A DNA stretch of 64,000 bases from Pseudomonas fluorescens (GTDB lineage: Bacteria > Pseudomonadota > Gammaproteobacteria > Pseudomonadales > Pseudomonadaceae). The translations under genes were made by a program, and so were the position numbers. Under the pieces are notes generated by a model. The model searched no databases. It worked only from the letters and a program-made list of their open reading frames with translations, and was not told the DNA's origin. Below, piece after piece: positions 18,676 through 33,239 of this stretch (position 1 is its first letter; every line of letters starts with the position of its first letter). The DNA lies in assembly GCF_902497995.1 (NCBI RefSeq), contig NZ_CABVII010000008.1:146766-210765 (forward strand), written 5' to 3'.

Positions 18676-19122
18676 CTAAAGAGAAGGGCGGATCAATTCC
18701 AGACCGAAGTGTTGACCGTCCAGATAATCATCGATGCAACGGATGATCAACTCACTGCGCCAGTTTGCGCGCTGTTCGAGCAATTCGTCACGCGTCAGCC
18801 ACTTGGCGCCGACGATGCCGTCGTCCAGTTGATAGTCCGGGTGATGTTTGAGCGGTTTGGCGCTGAAGCAGACCCGCTGGTAGGTTACGCCATTGCTCGG
18901 GGCGGTGTAGAGGTAGATGCCTGTGACGCCTGTCGGTTCGACGTCCCAGCCGGTTTCCTCGAGGGTTTCGCGGATGGCGGCTTCGATCAGGGTTTCGTCC
19001 GGGTCGAGGTGGCCGGCGGGCTGGTTGAGTACCGTTCGTCCGTGCTTGAGTTCTTCGACCATCAGGAAGCGGCCGTTGTCCTCGACTATGGTGGCGACGG
19101 TGATGTGGGGTTTCCAGTCCAT
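18676..19122 (-). CDS. nudJ: NUDIX hydrolase (phosphatase NudJ type)
   Basis: 148 aa with a complete Nudix box GHLDPDE-x5-AIRETLEETGWD (GX5EX7REUXEEXGU), the Mg-binding catalytic helix. Family members remove phosphate from nucleoside di- and triphosphates and from thiamine-pyrophosphate precursors. The start at 19122 (MDWKPHITVATIVED) has GAGGAAG eight bases upstream. The longer open frame to 19320 is translated repeat DNA. It is first in the nudJ-mnmA-hflD-purB block. Confidence 0.93.
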   Translation of the reverse strand: MDWKPHITVATIVEDNGRFLMVEELKHGRTVLNQPAGHLDPDETLIEAAIRETLEETGWDVEPTGVTGIYLYTAPSNGVTYQRVCFSAKPLKHHPDYQLDDGIVGAKWLTRDELLEQRANWRSELIIRCIDDYLDGQHFGLELIRPSL

Positions 19123-19174
19123 AGAGCTTCCTCGATTTTGGGTTTGCAAAGATTTCAATGTGGGAACCGGCCCC

Positions 19175-19264
19175 TGTGGGAGCGGGCTTGCTCGCGAAAG
19201 CGGTGGGTCAGTCAATAGAGATGTTGAATGATAAACCGCTTTCGCGAGCAAGCCCGCTCCCACA
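19175..19264. repeat. REPIN (inverted REP pair)
   Basis: TGTGGGAGCGGGCTTGCTCG...CGAGCAAGCCCGCTCCCACA, 90 bp overall with a loop of about 38 bp. The arms extend to the AAAGCGGT/ACCGCTTT bases. Confidence 0.93.
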
Positions 19265-19306
19265 TTGGTCCAGTGTTCACATTGAACGTGTGTGAACGCC
19301 AGAAAC

Positions 19307-19335
19307 ACAAACCCCGGCACATGGCCGGGGTTTGT
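19307..19335. terminator. Rho-independent terminator after idh
   Basis: ACAAACCCCGGC pairs with GCCGGGGTTTGT around a 5-base loop, 18 bp from the idh stop; symmetrical arms allow use in either direction. Confidence 0.85.
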
Positions 19336-19352
19336 GATGTTCCCTTACAACC

Positions 19353-22074
<2,722 letters not shown>

Positions 22075-23331
22075 ATGGGTTACAAGAAGATTCAGGTTCC
22101 AGCCGTCGGCGACAAAATCACCGTCAATGCAGACCATTCTCTCAATGTTCCTAATAACCCGATCATCCCCTTCATCGAAGGCGACGGCATCGGGGTTGAT
22201 ATCAGCCCCGTCATGATCAAGGTTGTCGATGCTGCTGTTAAGAAGGCTTACGGCGGCGAGCGCAAAATTTCCTGGATGGAAGTCTACGCCGGGGAGAAAG
22301 CGACTCAGGTATACGATCAGGACACCTGGCTGCCTCAGGAAACCCTGGACGCGGTCAAGGATTACGTGGTTTCCATCAAGGGCCCCCTGACCACCCCGGT
22401 CGGCGGTGGCATCCGTTCCCTGAACGTGGCCCTGCGCCAGCAACTCGACCTGTATGTCTGCCTGCGCCCGGTGCGCTGGTTCGAAGGCGTGCCTAGCCCG
22501 GTCAAGAAGCCAGGCGACGTCGACATGACCATCTTCCGCGAAAACTCGGAAGACATTTATGCCGGTATCGAGTGGAAGGCCGGTTCGCCGGAAGCGACCA
22601 AGGTCATCAAGTTCCTCAAAGAAGAAATGGGCGTCACCAAGATCCGTTTCGACGAAAACTGCGGCATCGGCGTCAAGCCGGTATCCCTGGAAGGGACCAA
22701 GCGTCTGGCGCGCAAGGCCCTGCAGTATGTGGTCGACAACGACCGCGACTCGCTGACCATCGTGCACAAAGGCAACATCATGAAGTTCACCGAAGGTGCC
22801 TTCAAGGAGTGGGCCTACGAAGTGGCGGCGGAAGAATTCGGCGCGACCCTGCTCGATGGCGGTCCGTGGATGCAGTTCAAGAACCCGAAAACCGGCAAGA
22901 ACGTCATCGTCAAGGATGCCATCGCCGACGCCATGCTCCAGCAGATCCTGCTGCGCCCGGCCGAGTACGATGTGATCGCGACCCTGAACCTCAATGGCGA
23001 CTACCTCTCCGACGCCCTGGCGGCCGAAGTGGGCGGTATCGGTATCGCGCCAGGTGCCAACCTGTCCGACACCGTGGCCATGTTCGAAGCCACCCACGGT
23101 ACTGCGCCGAAATACGCCGGCAAGGACCAGGTCAACCCGGGTTCGCTGATCCTGTCCGCAGAGATGATGCTGCGTCACATGGGCTGGACCGAAGCGGCCG
23201 ACCTGATCATCAAGGGCACCAATGGCGCAATTTCCGCCAGGACAGTGACCTATGACTTCGAGCGTCTGATGGAGGGCGCCACACTGCTGTCTTCTTCGGC
23301 GTTTGGTGATGCGCTGATCTCGCACATGTAA
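22075..23331 (+). CDS. icd: Isocitrate dehydrogenase, NADP-dependent, homodimeric
   Basis: 418 aa, the E. coli Icd type. The segment [13 protein letters not shown] contains the serine that AceK phosphorylates to divert isocitrate into the glyoxylate shunt. [21 protein letters not shown]-like [11 protein letters not shown] and the cofactor site [13 protein letters not shown] are also seen. ATG 22075 ([12 protein letters not shown]) follows a GGAG site; the upstream open frame is not supported. A strong terminator follows. Confidence 0.97.
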   Translation: MGYKKIQVPAVGDKITVNADHSLNVPNNPIIPFIEGDGIGVDISPVMIKVVDAAVKKAYGGERKISWMEVYAGEKATQVYDQDTWLPQETLDAVKDYVVSIKGPLTTPVGGGIRSLNVALRQQLDLYVCLRPVRWFEGVPSPVKKPGDVDMTIFRENSEDIYAGIEWKAGSPEATKVIKFLKEEMGVTKIRFDENCGIGVKPVSLEGTKRLARKALQYVVDNDRDSLTIVHKGNIMKFTEGAFKEWAYEVAAEEFGATLLDGGPWMQFKNPKTGKNVIVKDAIADAMLQQILLRPAEYDVIATLNLNGDYLSDALAAEVGGIGIAPGANLSDTVAMFEATHGTAPKYAGKDQVNPGSLILSAEMMLRHMGWTEAADLIIKGTNGAISARTVTYDFERLMEGATLLSSSAFGDALISHM

Positions 23332-23344
23332 ACGATTCGACGCA

Positions 23345-23389
23345 CAAAAAAACCGCCCGACTCAAGTAATTGAGTCGGGCGGTTTTTTT
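23345..23389. terminator. Bidirectional Rho-independent terminator between icd and cspD
   Basis: AAAAAAACCGCCCGACTCAA pairs with TTGAGTCGGGCGGTTTTTTT across a short loop; it can end both the converging icd (plus) and cspD (minus) transcripts. Confidence 0.93.
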
Positions 23390-23413
23390 ATGACTGGATC
23401 CTAATGAAGCAGG

Positions 23414-23704
23414 TCAGTTCGACACGGTATCTTTTGGTGCGATGACATGGGGGGCGGACAGAGGCGTGCATGCCTTTATCTCCTGCGCCTGCAGACCCTT
23501 GGGTCCCTGAACGATGTTGAATGTCACTTCCTGCCCGGCCTTCAGGGTTTTATAACCCTCCATCTCAATGGTGGAATAGTGGGCAAAAAAATCGATGTGC
23601 TGGCCGTCCTGATCCAGGCCTTCCCGGGCATCGGTAATAATGAATCCATAACCCTTGGCATTGTTGAACCACTTGACCTTGCCGCTGACCTTCACGCCTG
23701 ACAT
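23414..23704 (-). CDS. cspD: Cold-shock-domain protein CspD
   Basis: About 96 aa. One cold-shock domain with RNP1 as KGYGFI and RNP2 as DFFAHY, followed by a ~25-residue tail. CspD proteins bind single-stranded DNA and in E. coli inhibit replication in stationary phase. AGAGGG eight bases before ATG 23704 (MSGVKVSGKVKWF) favours that start over ATG 23710. It is divergent from clpS-clpA, the usual arrangement; in E. coli CspD is a Lon substrate. Confidence 0.93.
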   Translation of the reverse strand: MSGVKVSGKVKWFNNAKGYGFIITDAREGLDQDGQHIDFFAHYSTIEMEGYKTLKAGQEVTFNIVQGPKGLQAQEIKACTPLSAPHVIAPKDTVSN

Positions 23705-23929
23705 ACCCATATCCCTCTGCAACAGACTCCATCACTGGAGTATCATCCAGTACATCCGCAGTCATTTCTTAGAAATAAGGTTGACTCCGCGGACCTTTTT
23801 TACCCACTGTGGGCTCTATTGGTTGTAACACCGTTTTGCCGATAGTCAAGGTGACCAGGCAGTCGGAGTTGAAATCGACGATGGTCGCCCCCACCACTGT
23901 ATTCGCACAACTGACGAACCTTTCTTTCC

Positions 23930-24313
23930 ATGCATGCAATCAGCCAGATTCGACTAACATTCAATCAGGATCGCCCGATTCTCCAGAAAGACCACCCGGA
24001 GGAGCACGACGACGATTCCGCAGGCATTGCTGTTCAGGAGGCCAAGCCTGCTTTACAGGCGCCGCCGATGTACAAGGTGGTTTTGTTCAACGATGACTAC
24101 ACACCGATGGATTTCGTCGTCGAAGTGCTCGAGGTGTTTTTTAACCTGAATCGCGAGCTGGCGACCAAGGTCATGCTGGCCGTCCACACAGAAGGACGGG
24201 CAGTATGTGGAGTGTTTACCCGCGACATCGCCGAGACAAAGGCCATGCAGGTCAACCAGTACGCCAGGGAAAGCCAGCATCCGCTACTCTGTGAAATCGA
24301 GAAGGACGGTTAA
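23930..24313 (+). CDS. clpS: ATP-dependent Clp protease adaptor ClpS
   Basis: 127 aa adaptor that reads N-degron residues (Leu, Phe, Tyr, Trp) and delivers proteins to ClpAP. A flexible N-terminal arm is followed by the core: [16 protein letters not shown] holds the acidic residues that bind the amino terminus, and [21 protein letters not shown] forms the rest of the pocket. It lies 30 bp before clpA in one operon. The genes that add N-degrons (aat, bpt) are 3-4 kb downstream. Confidence 0.96.
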   Translation: MHAISQIRLTFNQDRPILQKDHPEEHDDDSAGIAVQEAKPALQAPPMYKVVLFNDDYTPMDFVVEVLEVFFNLNRELATKVMLAVHTEGRAVCGVFTRDIAETKAMQVNQYARESQHPLLCEIEKDG

Positions 24314-24343
24314 TCGCCGACCACTTGGGTATGAGGTGAAGCT

Positions 24344-26614
24344 ATGTTAAACCGCGAGCTCGAAGTCACCCTCAATCTTGCCTTCAAGGAGGCCCGATCG
24401 AAGCGTCATGAGTTCATGACCGTCGAACACCTCCTGCTGGCCCTATTGGACAATGAGGCTGCCGCCACCGTTTTGCGTGCCTGCGGCGCGAACCTCGACA
24501 AACTCAAGCATGATCTGCAGGAGTTCATCGACTCCACTACGCCGTTGATCCCCGTTCATGACGAGGATCGCGAGACCCAGCCAACCCTGGGCTTCCAGCG
24601 TGTTCTGCAGCGTGCTGTCTTTCACGTACAGAGCTCGGGCAAACGCGAAGTGACCGGTGCCAACGTGCTGGTTGCGATCTTCAGCGAACAGGAGAGTCAG
24701 GCGGTGTTCCTGCTGAAACAGCAGAGCGTCGCACGCATCGATGTCGTCAACTACATCGCCCATGGCATTTCCAAAGTGCCGGGGCACGGCGATCACTCTG
24801 AAGGTGAGCAAGATATGCAGGACGACGAGGGCGGCGAGTCTTCATCTTCAGGCAATCCCCTGGATGCTTATGCCAGCAATCTCAACGAGCTCGCGCGCCA
24901 GGGTCGTATCGATCCGTTGGTAGGCCGTGAGCTGGAAGTCGAGCGTGTCGCGCAGATCCTGGCGCGCCGTCGCAAGAACAATCCGCTGCTGGTGGGCGAG
25001 GCAGGCGTGGGTAAAACCGCGATTGCCGAAGGCCTGGCCAAGCGTATTGTCGACAACCAGGTGCCGGATTTGCTGGCCAACAGCGTGGTGTATTCCCTCG
25101 ATCTGGGGGCCTTGCTGGCCGGGACCAAATACCGCGGCGATTTCGAGAAGCGCTTCAAGGCGCTGCTCAATGAGCTGAAAAAACGTCCGCAGGCGATCCT
25201 GTTCATCGACGAAATCCACACCATCATCGGTGCGGGTGCCGCGTCCGGTGGCGTCATGGATGCCTCGAACCTGCTCAAGCCGCTGCTGTCGTCCGGTGAT
25301 ATCCGTTGCATCGGTTCGACCACCTTCCAGGAATTCCGCGGGATCTTCGAGAAGGACCGTGCCTTGGCCCGGCGCTTCCAGAAGGTCGATGTGTCGGAGC
25401 CGTCGGTGGAAGACACCATCGGTATCCTGCGCGGCCTGAAAGGGCGTTTCGAAGCGCACCACAACATCGAATACAGCGATGAAGCACTGCGTGCGGCGGC
25501 TGAACTGGCCTCGCGCTACATCAATGACCGGCACATGCCGGACAAAGCCATCGACGTGATCGACGAGGCGGGCGCCTACCAGCGTCTGCAGCCGATCGAG
25601 AAGCGCGTGAAACGCATCGAAGTGCCTCAGGTCGAGGACATCGTCGCGAAAATCGCGCGGATTCCGCCTAAGCACGTCACCAGTTCCGACAAAGAGCTGC
25701 TGCGTAACCTTGAGCGTGACCTGAAACTGACGGTATTTGGCCAGGATGCCGCGATCGACTCGCTGTCGACCGCGATCAAACTGTCCCGTGCCGGCCTCAA
25801 GTCGCCTGACAAGCCTGTCGGTTCGTTCCTGTTCGCCGGGCCTACCGGCGTCGGCAAGACCGAAGCGGCGCGTCAGCTGGCCAAGGCGTTGGGGATCGAG
25901 CTGGTGCGCTTCGACATGTCCGAGTACATGGAGCGCCACACCGTATCGCGTCTGATCGGTGCGCCTCCAGGCTATGTGGGGTTCGATCAGGGCGGCCTGC
26001 TGACCGAAGCCATCACCAAGCAGCCTCACTGCGTGCTGTTGCTCGATGAAATCGAGAAGGCGCATCCGGAAGTCTTCAACCTGCTGCTGCAGGTCATGGA
26101 CCACGGTACGCTGACCGATAACAACGGGCGCAAGGCGGACTTCCGTAACGTGATCGTCATCATGACGACCAACGCCGGTGCCGAAACCGCAGCCCGTGCT
26201 TCGATCGGTTTCACCCATCAGGACCACTCGTCCGATGCGATGGAAGTGATCAAGAAGAGCTTCACGCCGGAATTCCGCAACCGTCTGGACACCATTATCC
26301 AGTTTGGTCGCCTCAGCCATGAGGTCATCAAGAGCGTGGTGGACAAGTTCCTTACCGAACTTCAGGCGCAGCTGGAAGACAAGCGTGTGCAGCTGGAAGT
26401 GACGGACGCTGCGCGCAGCTGGCTGGCGGCAGGTGGCTACGACTCGGCAATGGGCGCCCGACCCATGGCGCGTTTGATCCAGGACAAGATCAAGCGTCCG
26501 CTGGCCGAAGAGATTCTCTTTGGCGAACTGGCCGACCATGGTGGCGTGGTGCACATCGACCTCAAGGACGGCGAGCTGACCTTCGAGTTCGAGACCACGG
26601 CTGAAATGGCCTGA
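24344..26614 (+). CDS. clpA: ATP-dependent Clp protease ATP-binding subunit ClpA
   Basis: 756 aa AAA+ unfoldase of the ClpAP protease. An N-domain (1-~145) that binds ClpS is followed by an acidic linker (EGEQDMQDDEGGESSSSG), the D1 ATPase with Walker A GEAGVGKT (~res. 215) and B LFIDEIHTIIGAG, and the D2 ATPase with GPTGVGKT (~res. 500) and LLLDEIEKAHPEV. It is co-transcribed with clpS and ends at a terminator. Confidence 0.97.
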   Translation: MLNRELEVTLNLAFKEARSKRHEFMTVEHLLLALLDNEAAATVLRACGANLDKLKHDLQEFIDSTTPLIPVHDEDRETQPTLGFQRVLQRAVFHVQSSGKREVTGANVLVAIFSEQESQAVFLLKQQSVARIDVVNYIAHGISKVPGHGDHSEGEQDMQDDEGGESSSSGNPLDAYASNLNELARQGRIDPLVGRELEVERVAQILARRRKNNPLLVGEAGVGKTAIAEGLAKRIVDNQVPDLLANSVVYSLDLGALLAGTKYRGDFEKRFKALLNELKKRPQAILFIDEIHTIIGAGAASGGVMDASNLLKPLLSSGDIRCIGSTTFQEFRGIFEKDRALARRFQKVDVSEPSVEDTIGILRGLKGRFEAHHNIEYSDEALRAAAELASRYINDRHMPDKAIDVIDEAGAYQRLQPIEKRVKRIEVPQVEDIVAKIARIPPKHVTSSDKELLRNLERDLKLTVFGQDAAIDSLSTAIKLSRAGLKSPDKPVGSFLFAGPTGVGKTEAARQLAKALGIELVRFDMSEYMERHTVSRLIGAPPGYVGFDQGGLLTEAITKQPHCVLLLDEIEKAHPEVFNLLLQVMDHGTLTDNNGRKADFRNVIVIMTTNAGAETAARASIGFTHQDHSSDAMEVIKKSFTPEFRNRLDTIIQFGRLSHEVIKSVVDKFLTELQAQLEDKRVQLEVTDAARSWLAAGGYDSAMGARPMARLIQDKIKRPLAEEILFGELADHGGVVHIDLKDGELTFEFETTAEMA

Positions 26615-26632
26615 CGTTAACCGCAACAAAGC

Positions 26633-26657
26633 AAAAGGCGCCCAAAGGCGCCTTTTT
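26633..26657 (+). terminator. Rho-independent terminator of clpSA
   Basis: AAAAGGCGCC pairs with GGCGCCTTTT followed by T; 20 bp after the clpA stop. Confidence 0.88.
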
Positions 26658-26685
26658 GCTGTCTGCAGGTCATGCGCGGTTCAAA

Positions 26686-26775
26686 TGTGGGAGCGGGCTT
26701 GCTCGCGAAAGCGGTGAGTCAGTCAACATTGATGTTGGATGATAAACCGCTTTCGCGAGCAAGCCCGCTCCCACA
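26686..26775. repeat. REPIN (inverted REP pair)
   Basis: TGTGGGAGCGGGCTTGCTCG and its inverse, 90 bp overall, in the convergent gap between clpA and infA. Confidence 0.93.
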
Positions 26776-26810
26776 TTGGTCCGATGTGCTGCCTCAAATC
26801 GCAGGCAAAC

Positions 26811-26836
26811 AAAAACGCCCGGCATAAGCCGGGCGT
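26811..26836 (-). terminator. Rho-independent terminator of infA
   Basis: On the minus strand ACGCCCGGC-TTAT-GCCGGGCGT followed by TTTTT; 16 bp beyond the infA stop. Confidence 0.88.
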
Positions 26837-26851
26837 CTTGTATTGACTTGA

Positions 26852-27070
26852 TTAGCGAGCGCGGTAAGTGATGCGCCCTTTGCTCAAGTCATAGGGCGTC
26901 AGCTCGACGCGCACTTTGTCACCGGTAAGAATACGAATGTAGTTCTTGCGCATCTTGCCGGAGATATGCGCGGTTACGACGTGCCCATTTTCCAACTCCA
27001 CGCGAAACATGGTGTTGGGCAGGGTGTCGACGACAGTGCCTTCCATTTCGAAGCTGTCTTCTTTCGACAT
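26852..27070 (-). CDS. infA: Translation initiation factor IF-1
   Basis: 72 aa, the exact family length, with one S1/OB fold. It binds the ribosomal A site and aids start-site selection together with IF-2 and IF-3. The sequence [19 protein letters not shown] and the KGRITYRAR end are diagnostic. The open frame continues upstream but ATG 27070 matches the family. It sits after aat and bpt on the minus strand. Confidence 0.98.
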
Positions 27071-27181
27071 GCAGTAAAGCCCTCGGTGTCCAATGAATGG
27101 CCCGGTGCAACTGCGCCAGGCAAAAGCGGCGTGCATTGTGCCCGAAAAATGGGGTTTAAGCCAAGGGGTTTAGGGCTTGCC

Positions 27182-27889
27182 CTAGTTCAGGATGACCCAG
27201 CGCTGATTAATCAGCAGTTCGATAGGGCGATATTGAGTCTTGTAGCTCATTTTTTTGCAGTTCTTGATCCAGTACCCGAGGTAGACCGCTTCCAGGTCCA
27301 GGCGCCGGGCCTCGGTGATCTGCCAGAGGATCGCGTAACGCCCCAGGCTGCGGCGCTCTTCTTCGGGCTCGTAGAAGGTGTAGACCGCCGACAGGCCGTT
27401 GGGCAGCAAGTCGGTGACAGCCACAGCCAGCAACCGGCCTTCGAGACGGAATTCATAGAACCTGGAAAACGGCAGGTCCCTCACCAGGAAAGTCGAAAAC
27501 TGATCGCGACTCGGCGGGTACATGTCGCCATCGGCATGACGCTGCTCGATATAGCGTTGATAGAGGTCGAAGTATTCCTCGCTGAACTTGGGTCTGGCGG
27601 GACGTACTTGCAGATCGGCGTTGCGCTTGAAGATGCGCTTCTGCTGACGGTTGGGTGAAAACTGCGCCACGGGAATACGCGCCGGAACGCACGCATTGCA
27701 ATTCTGGCAATGGGGCCGGTACAGATGATCGCCGCTGCGACGAAAACCCATTTCCGACAGGTCTGCGTAGACATGCACATCCATGGGCTGGCTAGGGTCG
27801 AGGAACAAGGTCGTGGCCTGCTCCTCGGGCAGATAACTGCAAGAGTGGGGCTGAGTGGCATAAAACTTCAATCGCGCCAACTCGGTCAT
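27182..27889 (-). CDS. bpt: Aspartate/glutamate leucyltransferase (Bpt; arginyltransferase-like)
   Basis: 235 aa. Adds leucine from Leu-tRNA to proteins that begin with Asp or Glu, making them ClpS substrates. The N-terminal cysteine cluster ([12 protein letters not shown]), the [15 protein letters not shown] region and the C-terminal [14 protein letters not shown] are typical of the ATE/Bpt family. GAGGG before ATG 27889 sets the start; the longer open frame runs into aat. It lies between infA and aat, which completes the N-degron set with clpS and clpA. Confidence 0.93.
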   Translation of the reverse strand: MTELARLKFYATQPHSCSYLPEEQATTLFLDPSQPMDVHVYADLSEMGFRRSGDHLYRPHCQNCNACVPARIPVAQFSPNRQQKRIFKRNADLQVRPARPKFSEEYFDLYQRYIEQRHADGDMYPPSRDQFSTFLVRDLPFSRFYEFRLEGRLLAVAVTDLLPNGLSAVYTFYEPEEERRSLGRYAILWQITEARRLDLEAVYLGYWIKNCKKMSYKTQYRPIELLINQRWVILN

Positions 27890-27945
27890 GATCAACCCTC
27901 GGGGATAAACTTTAAATAAGTGTAAGCCACGTGCGCGAAAGTCGC

Positions 27946-28626
27946 TCAGCAAACCCAGGTGGCACGGCTGGGTTGATCCAGGTGCCGCGCCAGGTAGCCG
28001 GCAAACTCGCGGCGGGGAATCGCTCGGGCACCAAGGCTGTGCAGATGGTCGGTCGGCATCTGGCAGTCGATCAGCACAAAGCCTGAGTTGTCCATATGTC
28101 GCACCAGTGAGGCAAAGCCATATTTGGAGGCATTGTCGGCGCGGCTGAACATCGACTCGCCGAAAAACAGCTGCCCCATGGCCAGGCCATAGAGCCCGCC
28201 GACCAGTTCGCCCTGGTCCCAGACTTCCACCGAATGCGCATAACCACGCCTGTGTAGCTCGAGGTAGGCAGACTGCATGGCTTCGGTGATCCAGGTGCCG
28301 TCGGCGTACTCCCGTGGCGCGGCGCACGCGCGGATAACCGCGGCAAAATCCCGATCGAAGGTTACTTGATAGCGTTGTTGGCGCAGCAACTTGTTCAGGC
28401 TGCGCGAGACATGCAGTTCGTCGGGAAATAACACCGTGCGCGGGTCCGGCGACCACCAGAGTATCGGTTGGCCTTCGGAGAACCACGGAAAACAGCCATG
28501 GCGATAGGCCTTGATCAGCCGATCGGCGGACAGGTCGCCGCCCGCCGCCAGCAGCCCGTTGGGGTCGCGCATGGCCTTTTCCAGCGGCGGGAAGGTCAGG
28601 GTGTTGCGTTGTAACCAAGTCAGCAT
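27946..28626 (-). CDS. aat: Leucyl/phenylalanyl-tRNA-protein transferase
   Basis: 226 aa. Transfers Leu or Phe from aminoacyl-tRNA to proteins with N-terminal Arg or Lys, creating primary N-degrons for ClpS-ClpAP. Conserved segments are [40 protein letters not shown] and the active-site [18 protein letters not shown] 28626 ([14 protein letters not shown]) was chosen over the longer frame, which lacks family similarity. It is 65 bp after trxB and 56 bp before bpt, on the same strand. Confidence 0.96.
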   Translation of the reverse strand: MLTWLQRNTLTFPPLEKAMRDPNGLLAAGGDLSADRLIKAYRHGCFPWFSEGQPILWWSPDPRTVLFPDELHVSRSLNKLLRQQRYQVTFDRDFAAVIRACAAPREYADGTWITEAMQSAYLELHRRGYAHSVEVWDQGELVGGLYGLAMGQLFFGESMFSRADNASKYGFASLVRHMDNSGFVLIDCQMPTDHLHSLGARAIPRREFAGYLARHLDQPSRATWVC

Positions 28627-28691
28627 GGCATCCGGGCTTTGCAGAAGGGGAGGGCAGTGGCGGGCTGTCAGGCCCGCCGTGAAGTGTGCCG

Positions 28692-29955
<1,264 letters not shown>

Positions 29956-32364
29956 TTGAAGAAATCCACCGCAGCACCTAAACCAGCCGTCGTTCCGCTC
30001 TGGCGCCAGCAATTGCACTACCGACTCAAGGAAGGTGCGTTGATCGCCGTCGGTGCCTTGTGCCTGTTCCTGATGATGGCCTTGCTGACCTATGGCAAGG
30101 ACGATCCGGGCTGGAGCCACAACAGCAAGATCGATGACGTGCAGAACTTCGGCGGTCCGGCCGGCTCCTACAGCGCCGACATCCTGTTCATGGTGCTGGG
30201 TTACTTCGCCTACATCTTCCCGCTGCTGCTGGCGGTCAAGGCCTGGCAGATCTTCCGTCAGCGCCACGAACCCTGGGAATGGAGCGGCTGGCTGTTCTCC
30301 TGGCGCCTGGTTGGCCTGGTGTTCCTGGTGTTGGCGGGTGCGGCCCTGGCGCATATCCATTTCCATGCGGCGACCGGTCTGCCGGCGGGTGCTGGTGGCG
30401 CGTTGGGTGAGAGCCTTGGTGACCTGGCCAGGAACGCCCTGAACATCCAGGGCAGCACATTGCTGTTCATCGCGCTGTTTCTGTTCGGCCTGACGGTGTT
30501 CACCGACCTGTCGTGGTTCAAGGTGATGGACGTCACCGGCAAGATCACCCTCGACCTGTTCGAGCTGTTGCAGGGCGCCGCCAACCGCTGGTGGGCCGCC
30601 CGTGTCGAGCGCAAGCAGCTGGTTGCGCAGTTGCGTGAAGTCGACGAGCGCGTGCATGACGTGGTCGCGCCGAGCGTCCCCGACAAGCGCGAGCAGGCCA
30701 AGGTCAAGGAGCGCCTGATCGAACGCGAACAAGCCCTGAGCAAGCACATGTCGGACCGCGAGAAGCAGGTACCGCCAGTGATCGCGCCAGCGCCGCCGAA
30801 GCCTGCAGCGCCCAGCAAACGCGTGGAAAAAGAGAAACAGGCGCCGTTGTTCGTCGACAGCGCCGTCGAGGGCACCTTGCCGCCGATCTCGATTCTCGAC
30901 CCCGCGGAAAAGAAACAGCTCAATTACTCGCCTGAATCCCTGGCCGCGGTAGGCCATCTGCTGGAAATCAAGCTCAAGGAATTCGGGGTCGAAGTCACGG
31001 TGGATTCGATTCACCCGGGCCCGGTGATTACCCGTTACGAAATCCAGCCCGCGGCAGGCGTCAAGGTCAGCCGCATCTCCAACCTGGCGAAAGACCTGGC
31101 CCGTTCCCTGGCCGTGACCAGCGTGCGCGTGGTGGAAGTGATCCCGGGCAAGACCACGGTCGGTATCGAGATTCCGAACGAAGACCGGCAGATCGTGCGG
31201 TTCTCCGAAGTGCTGGCGACCCCTGAGTACGATAACTTCAAGTCGCCGGTCACGTTGGCCCTGGGTCACGATATCGGCGGCAAGCCGGTCATCACCGACC
31301 TGGCGAAAATGCCGCACTTGCTGGTGGCCGGTACCACCGGTTCGGGTAAATCGGTGGGTGTGAACGCGATGATCCTGTCGATTCTGTTCAAGTCCGGACC
31401 GGAAGACGCCAAGCTGATCATGATCGACCCGAAAATGCTGGAACTGTCGATCTATGAAGGCATTCCACACCTGCTGTGCCCGGTGGTGACCGACATGAAA
31501 GACGCCGCCAACGCCCTGCGCTGGAGCGTGGCGGAGATGGAGCGTCGCTACAAACTGATGGCGAAGATGGGCGTGCGTAACCTGTCGGGCTTCAATGCCA
31601 AGGTCAAGGAAGCCCAGGATGCTGGCGAGCCGCTGGCCGATCCGTTGTACAAGCGCGAAAGCATTCACGACGAAGCGCCATTGCTGACCAAGCTGCCGAC
31701 CATTGTCGTGGTGGTCGACGAATTCGCCGACATGATGATGATCGTCGGCAAGAAGGTTGAAGAACTGATCGCCCGTATCGCCCAGAAAGCCCGTGCCGCC
31801 GGCATCCACTTGATCCTGGCGACCCAGCGTCCGTCGGTTGACGTGATCACCGGTCTGATCAAGGCGAACATTCCCACGCGCATGGCGTTCCAGGTATCGA
31901 GCAAGATCGATTCGCGGACCATCATCGACCAGGGCGGTGCCGAGCAATTGCTGGGCCACGGTGACATGCTCTACATGCCGCCGGGCACCAGCCTGCCAAT
32001 CCGCGTCCACGGCGCCTTCGTCTCCGACGACGAGGTGCACCGGGTGGTTGAAGCCTGGAAGCTGCGCGGCGCGCCGGAATACAACGACGAGATCCTCGCC
32101 GGTGTCGAAGAGCCGGGTAGCGGCTTCGATGGCGGCAGCGGTGGCGGCGACGACGACGCTGAAACCGACGCGCTCTACGACGAAGCAGTGCAGTTCGTCC
32201 TGGAAAGCCGTCGCGCGTCCATCTCCGCGGTGCAGCGCAAGCTGAAAATCGGCTACAACCGTGCCGCGCGCATGATCGAAGCCATGGAAATGGCCGGGGT
32301 CGTGACGTCGATGAACACCAACGGTTCCCGCGAAGTCCTGGCGCCTGGCCCGGTACGCGAGTGA
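29956..32364 (+). CDS. ftsK: DNA translocase FtsK
   Basis: 802 aa. An N-terminal membrane domain of about four helices (to ~res. 190) anchors it at the septum. A charged linker (~200-300) follows, then the RecA-like motor with Walker [13 protein letters not shown] (~res. 460) and Walker [17 protein letters not shown]. The C-terminal gamma winged helix ([22 protein letters not shown]) reads KOPS and activates XerCD at dif. The start is TTG at 29956 giving [24 protein letters not shown] lies upstream. Compared with E. coli the linker is short, as in other pseudomonads. It is first in ftsK-lolA-rarA-crcB-serS-cysG. Confidence 0.96.
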   Translation: MKKSTAAPKPAVVPLWRQQLHYRLKEGALIAVGALCLFLMMALLTYGKDDPGWSHNSKIDDVQNFGGPAGSYSADILFMVLGYFAYIFPLLLAVKAWQIFRQRHEPWEWSGWLFSWRLVGLVFLVLAGAALAHIHFHAATGLPAGAGGALGESLGDLARNALNIQGSTLLFIALFLFGLTVFTDLSWFKVMDVTGKITLDLFELLQGAANRWWAARVERKQLVAQLREVDERVHDVVAPSVPDKREQAKVKERLIEREQALSKHMSDREKQVPPVIAPAPPKPAAPSKRVEKEKQAPLFVDSAVEGTLPPISILDPAEKKQLNYSPESLAAVGHLLEIKLKEFGVEVTVDSIHPGPVITRYEIQPAAGVKVSRISNLAKDLARSLAVTSVRVVEVIPGKTTVGIEIPNEDRQIVRFSEVLATPEYDNFKSPVTLALGHDIGGKPVITDLAKMPHLLVAGTTGSGKSVGVNAMILSILFKSGPEDAKLIMIDPKMLELSIYEGIPHLLCPVVTDMKDAANALRWSVAEMERRYKLMAKMGVRNLSGFNAKVKEAQDAGEPLADPLYKRESIHDEAPLLTKLPTIVVVVDEFADMMMIVGKKVEELIARIAQKARAAGIHLILATQRPSVDVITGLIKANIPTRMAFQVSSKIDSRTIIDQGGAEQLLGHGDMLYMPPGTSLPIRVHGAFVSDDEVHRVVEAWKLRGAPEYNDEILAGVEEPGSGFDGGSGGGDDDAETDALYDEAVQFVLESRRASISAVQRKLKIGYNRAARMIEAMEMAGVVTSMNTNGSREVLAPGPVRE

Positions 32365-32442
32365 TTTGAACCTGCCTTGAATTGAAAAGCGGCGGCGCGG
32401 CGATGCACCGCCGCACTCCCCACGAATGTTAAGAGGACTCCC

Positions 32443-33066
32443 ATGCGTCTTATCCGCATGCTGTTGCTGCCGGTTCTGGCTTTGACCACGCTCTCGGCCC
32501 ACGCCGATGACAAGGACGTGGCGCGCCTGACCCAATTGCTGGAAAAATCCCAGACCCTGACTGCCCGTTTCTCCCAGCTGACCCTCGACGGCGGCGGCAC
32601 CCAGTTGCAGGAAACGGCCGGTGAAATGTCGTTGCAGCGCCCGGGCCTGTTCTACTGGCACACCGATGCGCCGGCCGAGCAGACCATGGTCTCCGACGGC
32701 AAGAAGGTCACGCTGTGGGACCCGGACCTGGAGCAGGTCACCATCAAGACCCTCGACCTGCGCCTGACCCAGACCCCGGCGCTGCTGCTGTCCGGTGACG
32801 TGTCCAAGATCAGCCAGAGCTTCGACATCAGCGCCAAGGAAGCTGGCGGCGTGATCGACTTCACCCTGAAGCCGAAAACCAAAGACACCCTGTTCGACAG
32901 CCTGCGCCTGTCGTTCCGCAACGGACTGGTCAATGATATGCAACTGATCGACAGCGTCGGCCAGCGCACCAATATCCTGTTCACCGGTGTGAAGGCCAAC
33001 GAGCCGATCGCGGCGTCCAAATTCAAGTTCGTCATCCCTAAAGGGGCGGATGTGATCCAGGAATAA
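32443..33066 (+). CDS. lolA: Outer-membrane lipoprotein carrier protein LolA
   Basis: 207 aa periplasmic chaperone that carries lipoproteins from LolCDE to LolB. The signal peptide is [21 protein letters not shown]. The mature half-barrel has [17 protein letters not shown], the [14 protein letters not shown] motif and a conserved arginine-bearing [14 protein letters not shown] strand. AAGAGGA lies before the ATG. It follows ftsK by 78 bp. Confidence 0.96.
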   Translation: MRLIRMLLLPVLALTTLSAHADDKDVARLTQLLEKSQTLTARFSQLTLDGGGTQLQETAGEMSLQRPGLFYWHTDAPAEQTMVSDGKKVTLWDPDLEQVTIKTLDLRLTQTPALLLSGDVSKISQSFDISAKEAGGVIDFTLKPKTKDTLFDSLRLSFRNGLVNDMQLIDSVGQRTNILFTGVKANEPIAASKFKFVIPKGADVIQE

Positions 33067-33082
33067 ACCGCGAACGCTAACC

Positions 33083-33172
33083 TGTGGGAGCGGGCTTGCT
33101 CGCGAAGAGGGAGTGTCAGTCACCATCAATGTTGTCTGACCCACCGCATTCGCGAGCAAGCCCGCTCCCACA
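33083..33172. repeat. REPIN (inverted REP pair)
   Basis: TGTGGGAGCGGGCTTGCTCG and its inverse with a 40-bp loop, inside the gap between lolA and rarA, within an otherwise co-directional gene run. Confidence 0.92.
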
Positions 33173-33239
33173 GGGATTGTGGTGTTGGCACGTTGAATGA
33201 TCAGCCCCCCAGGACCCCAGTGAGGTTTCATAAGTAGTG

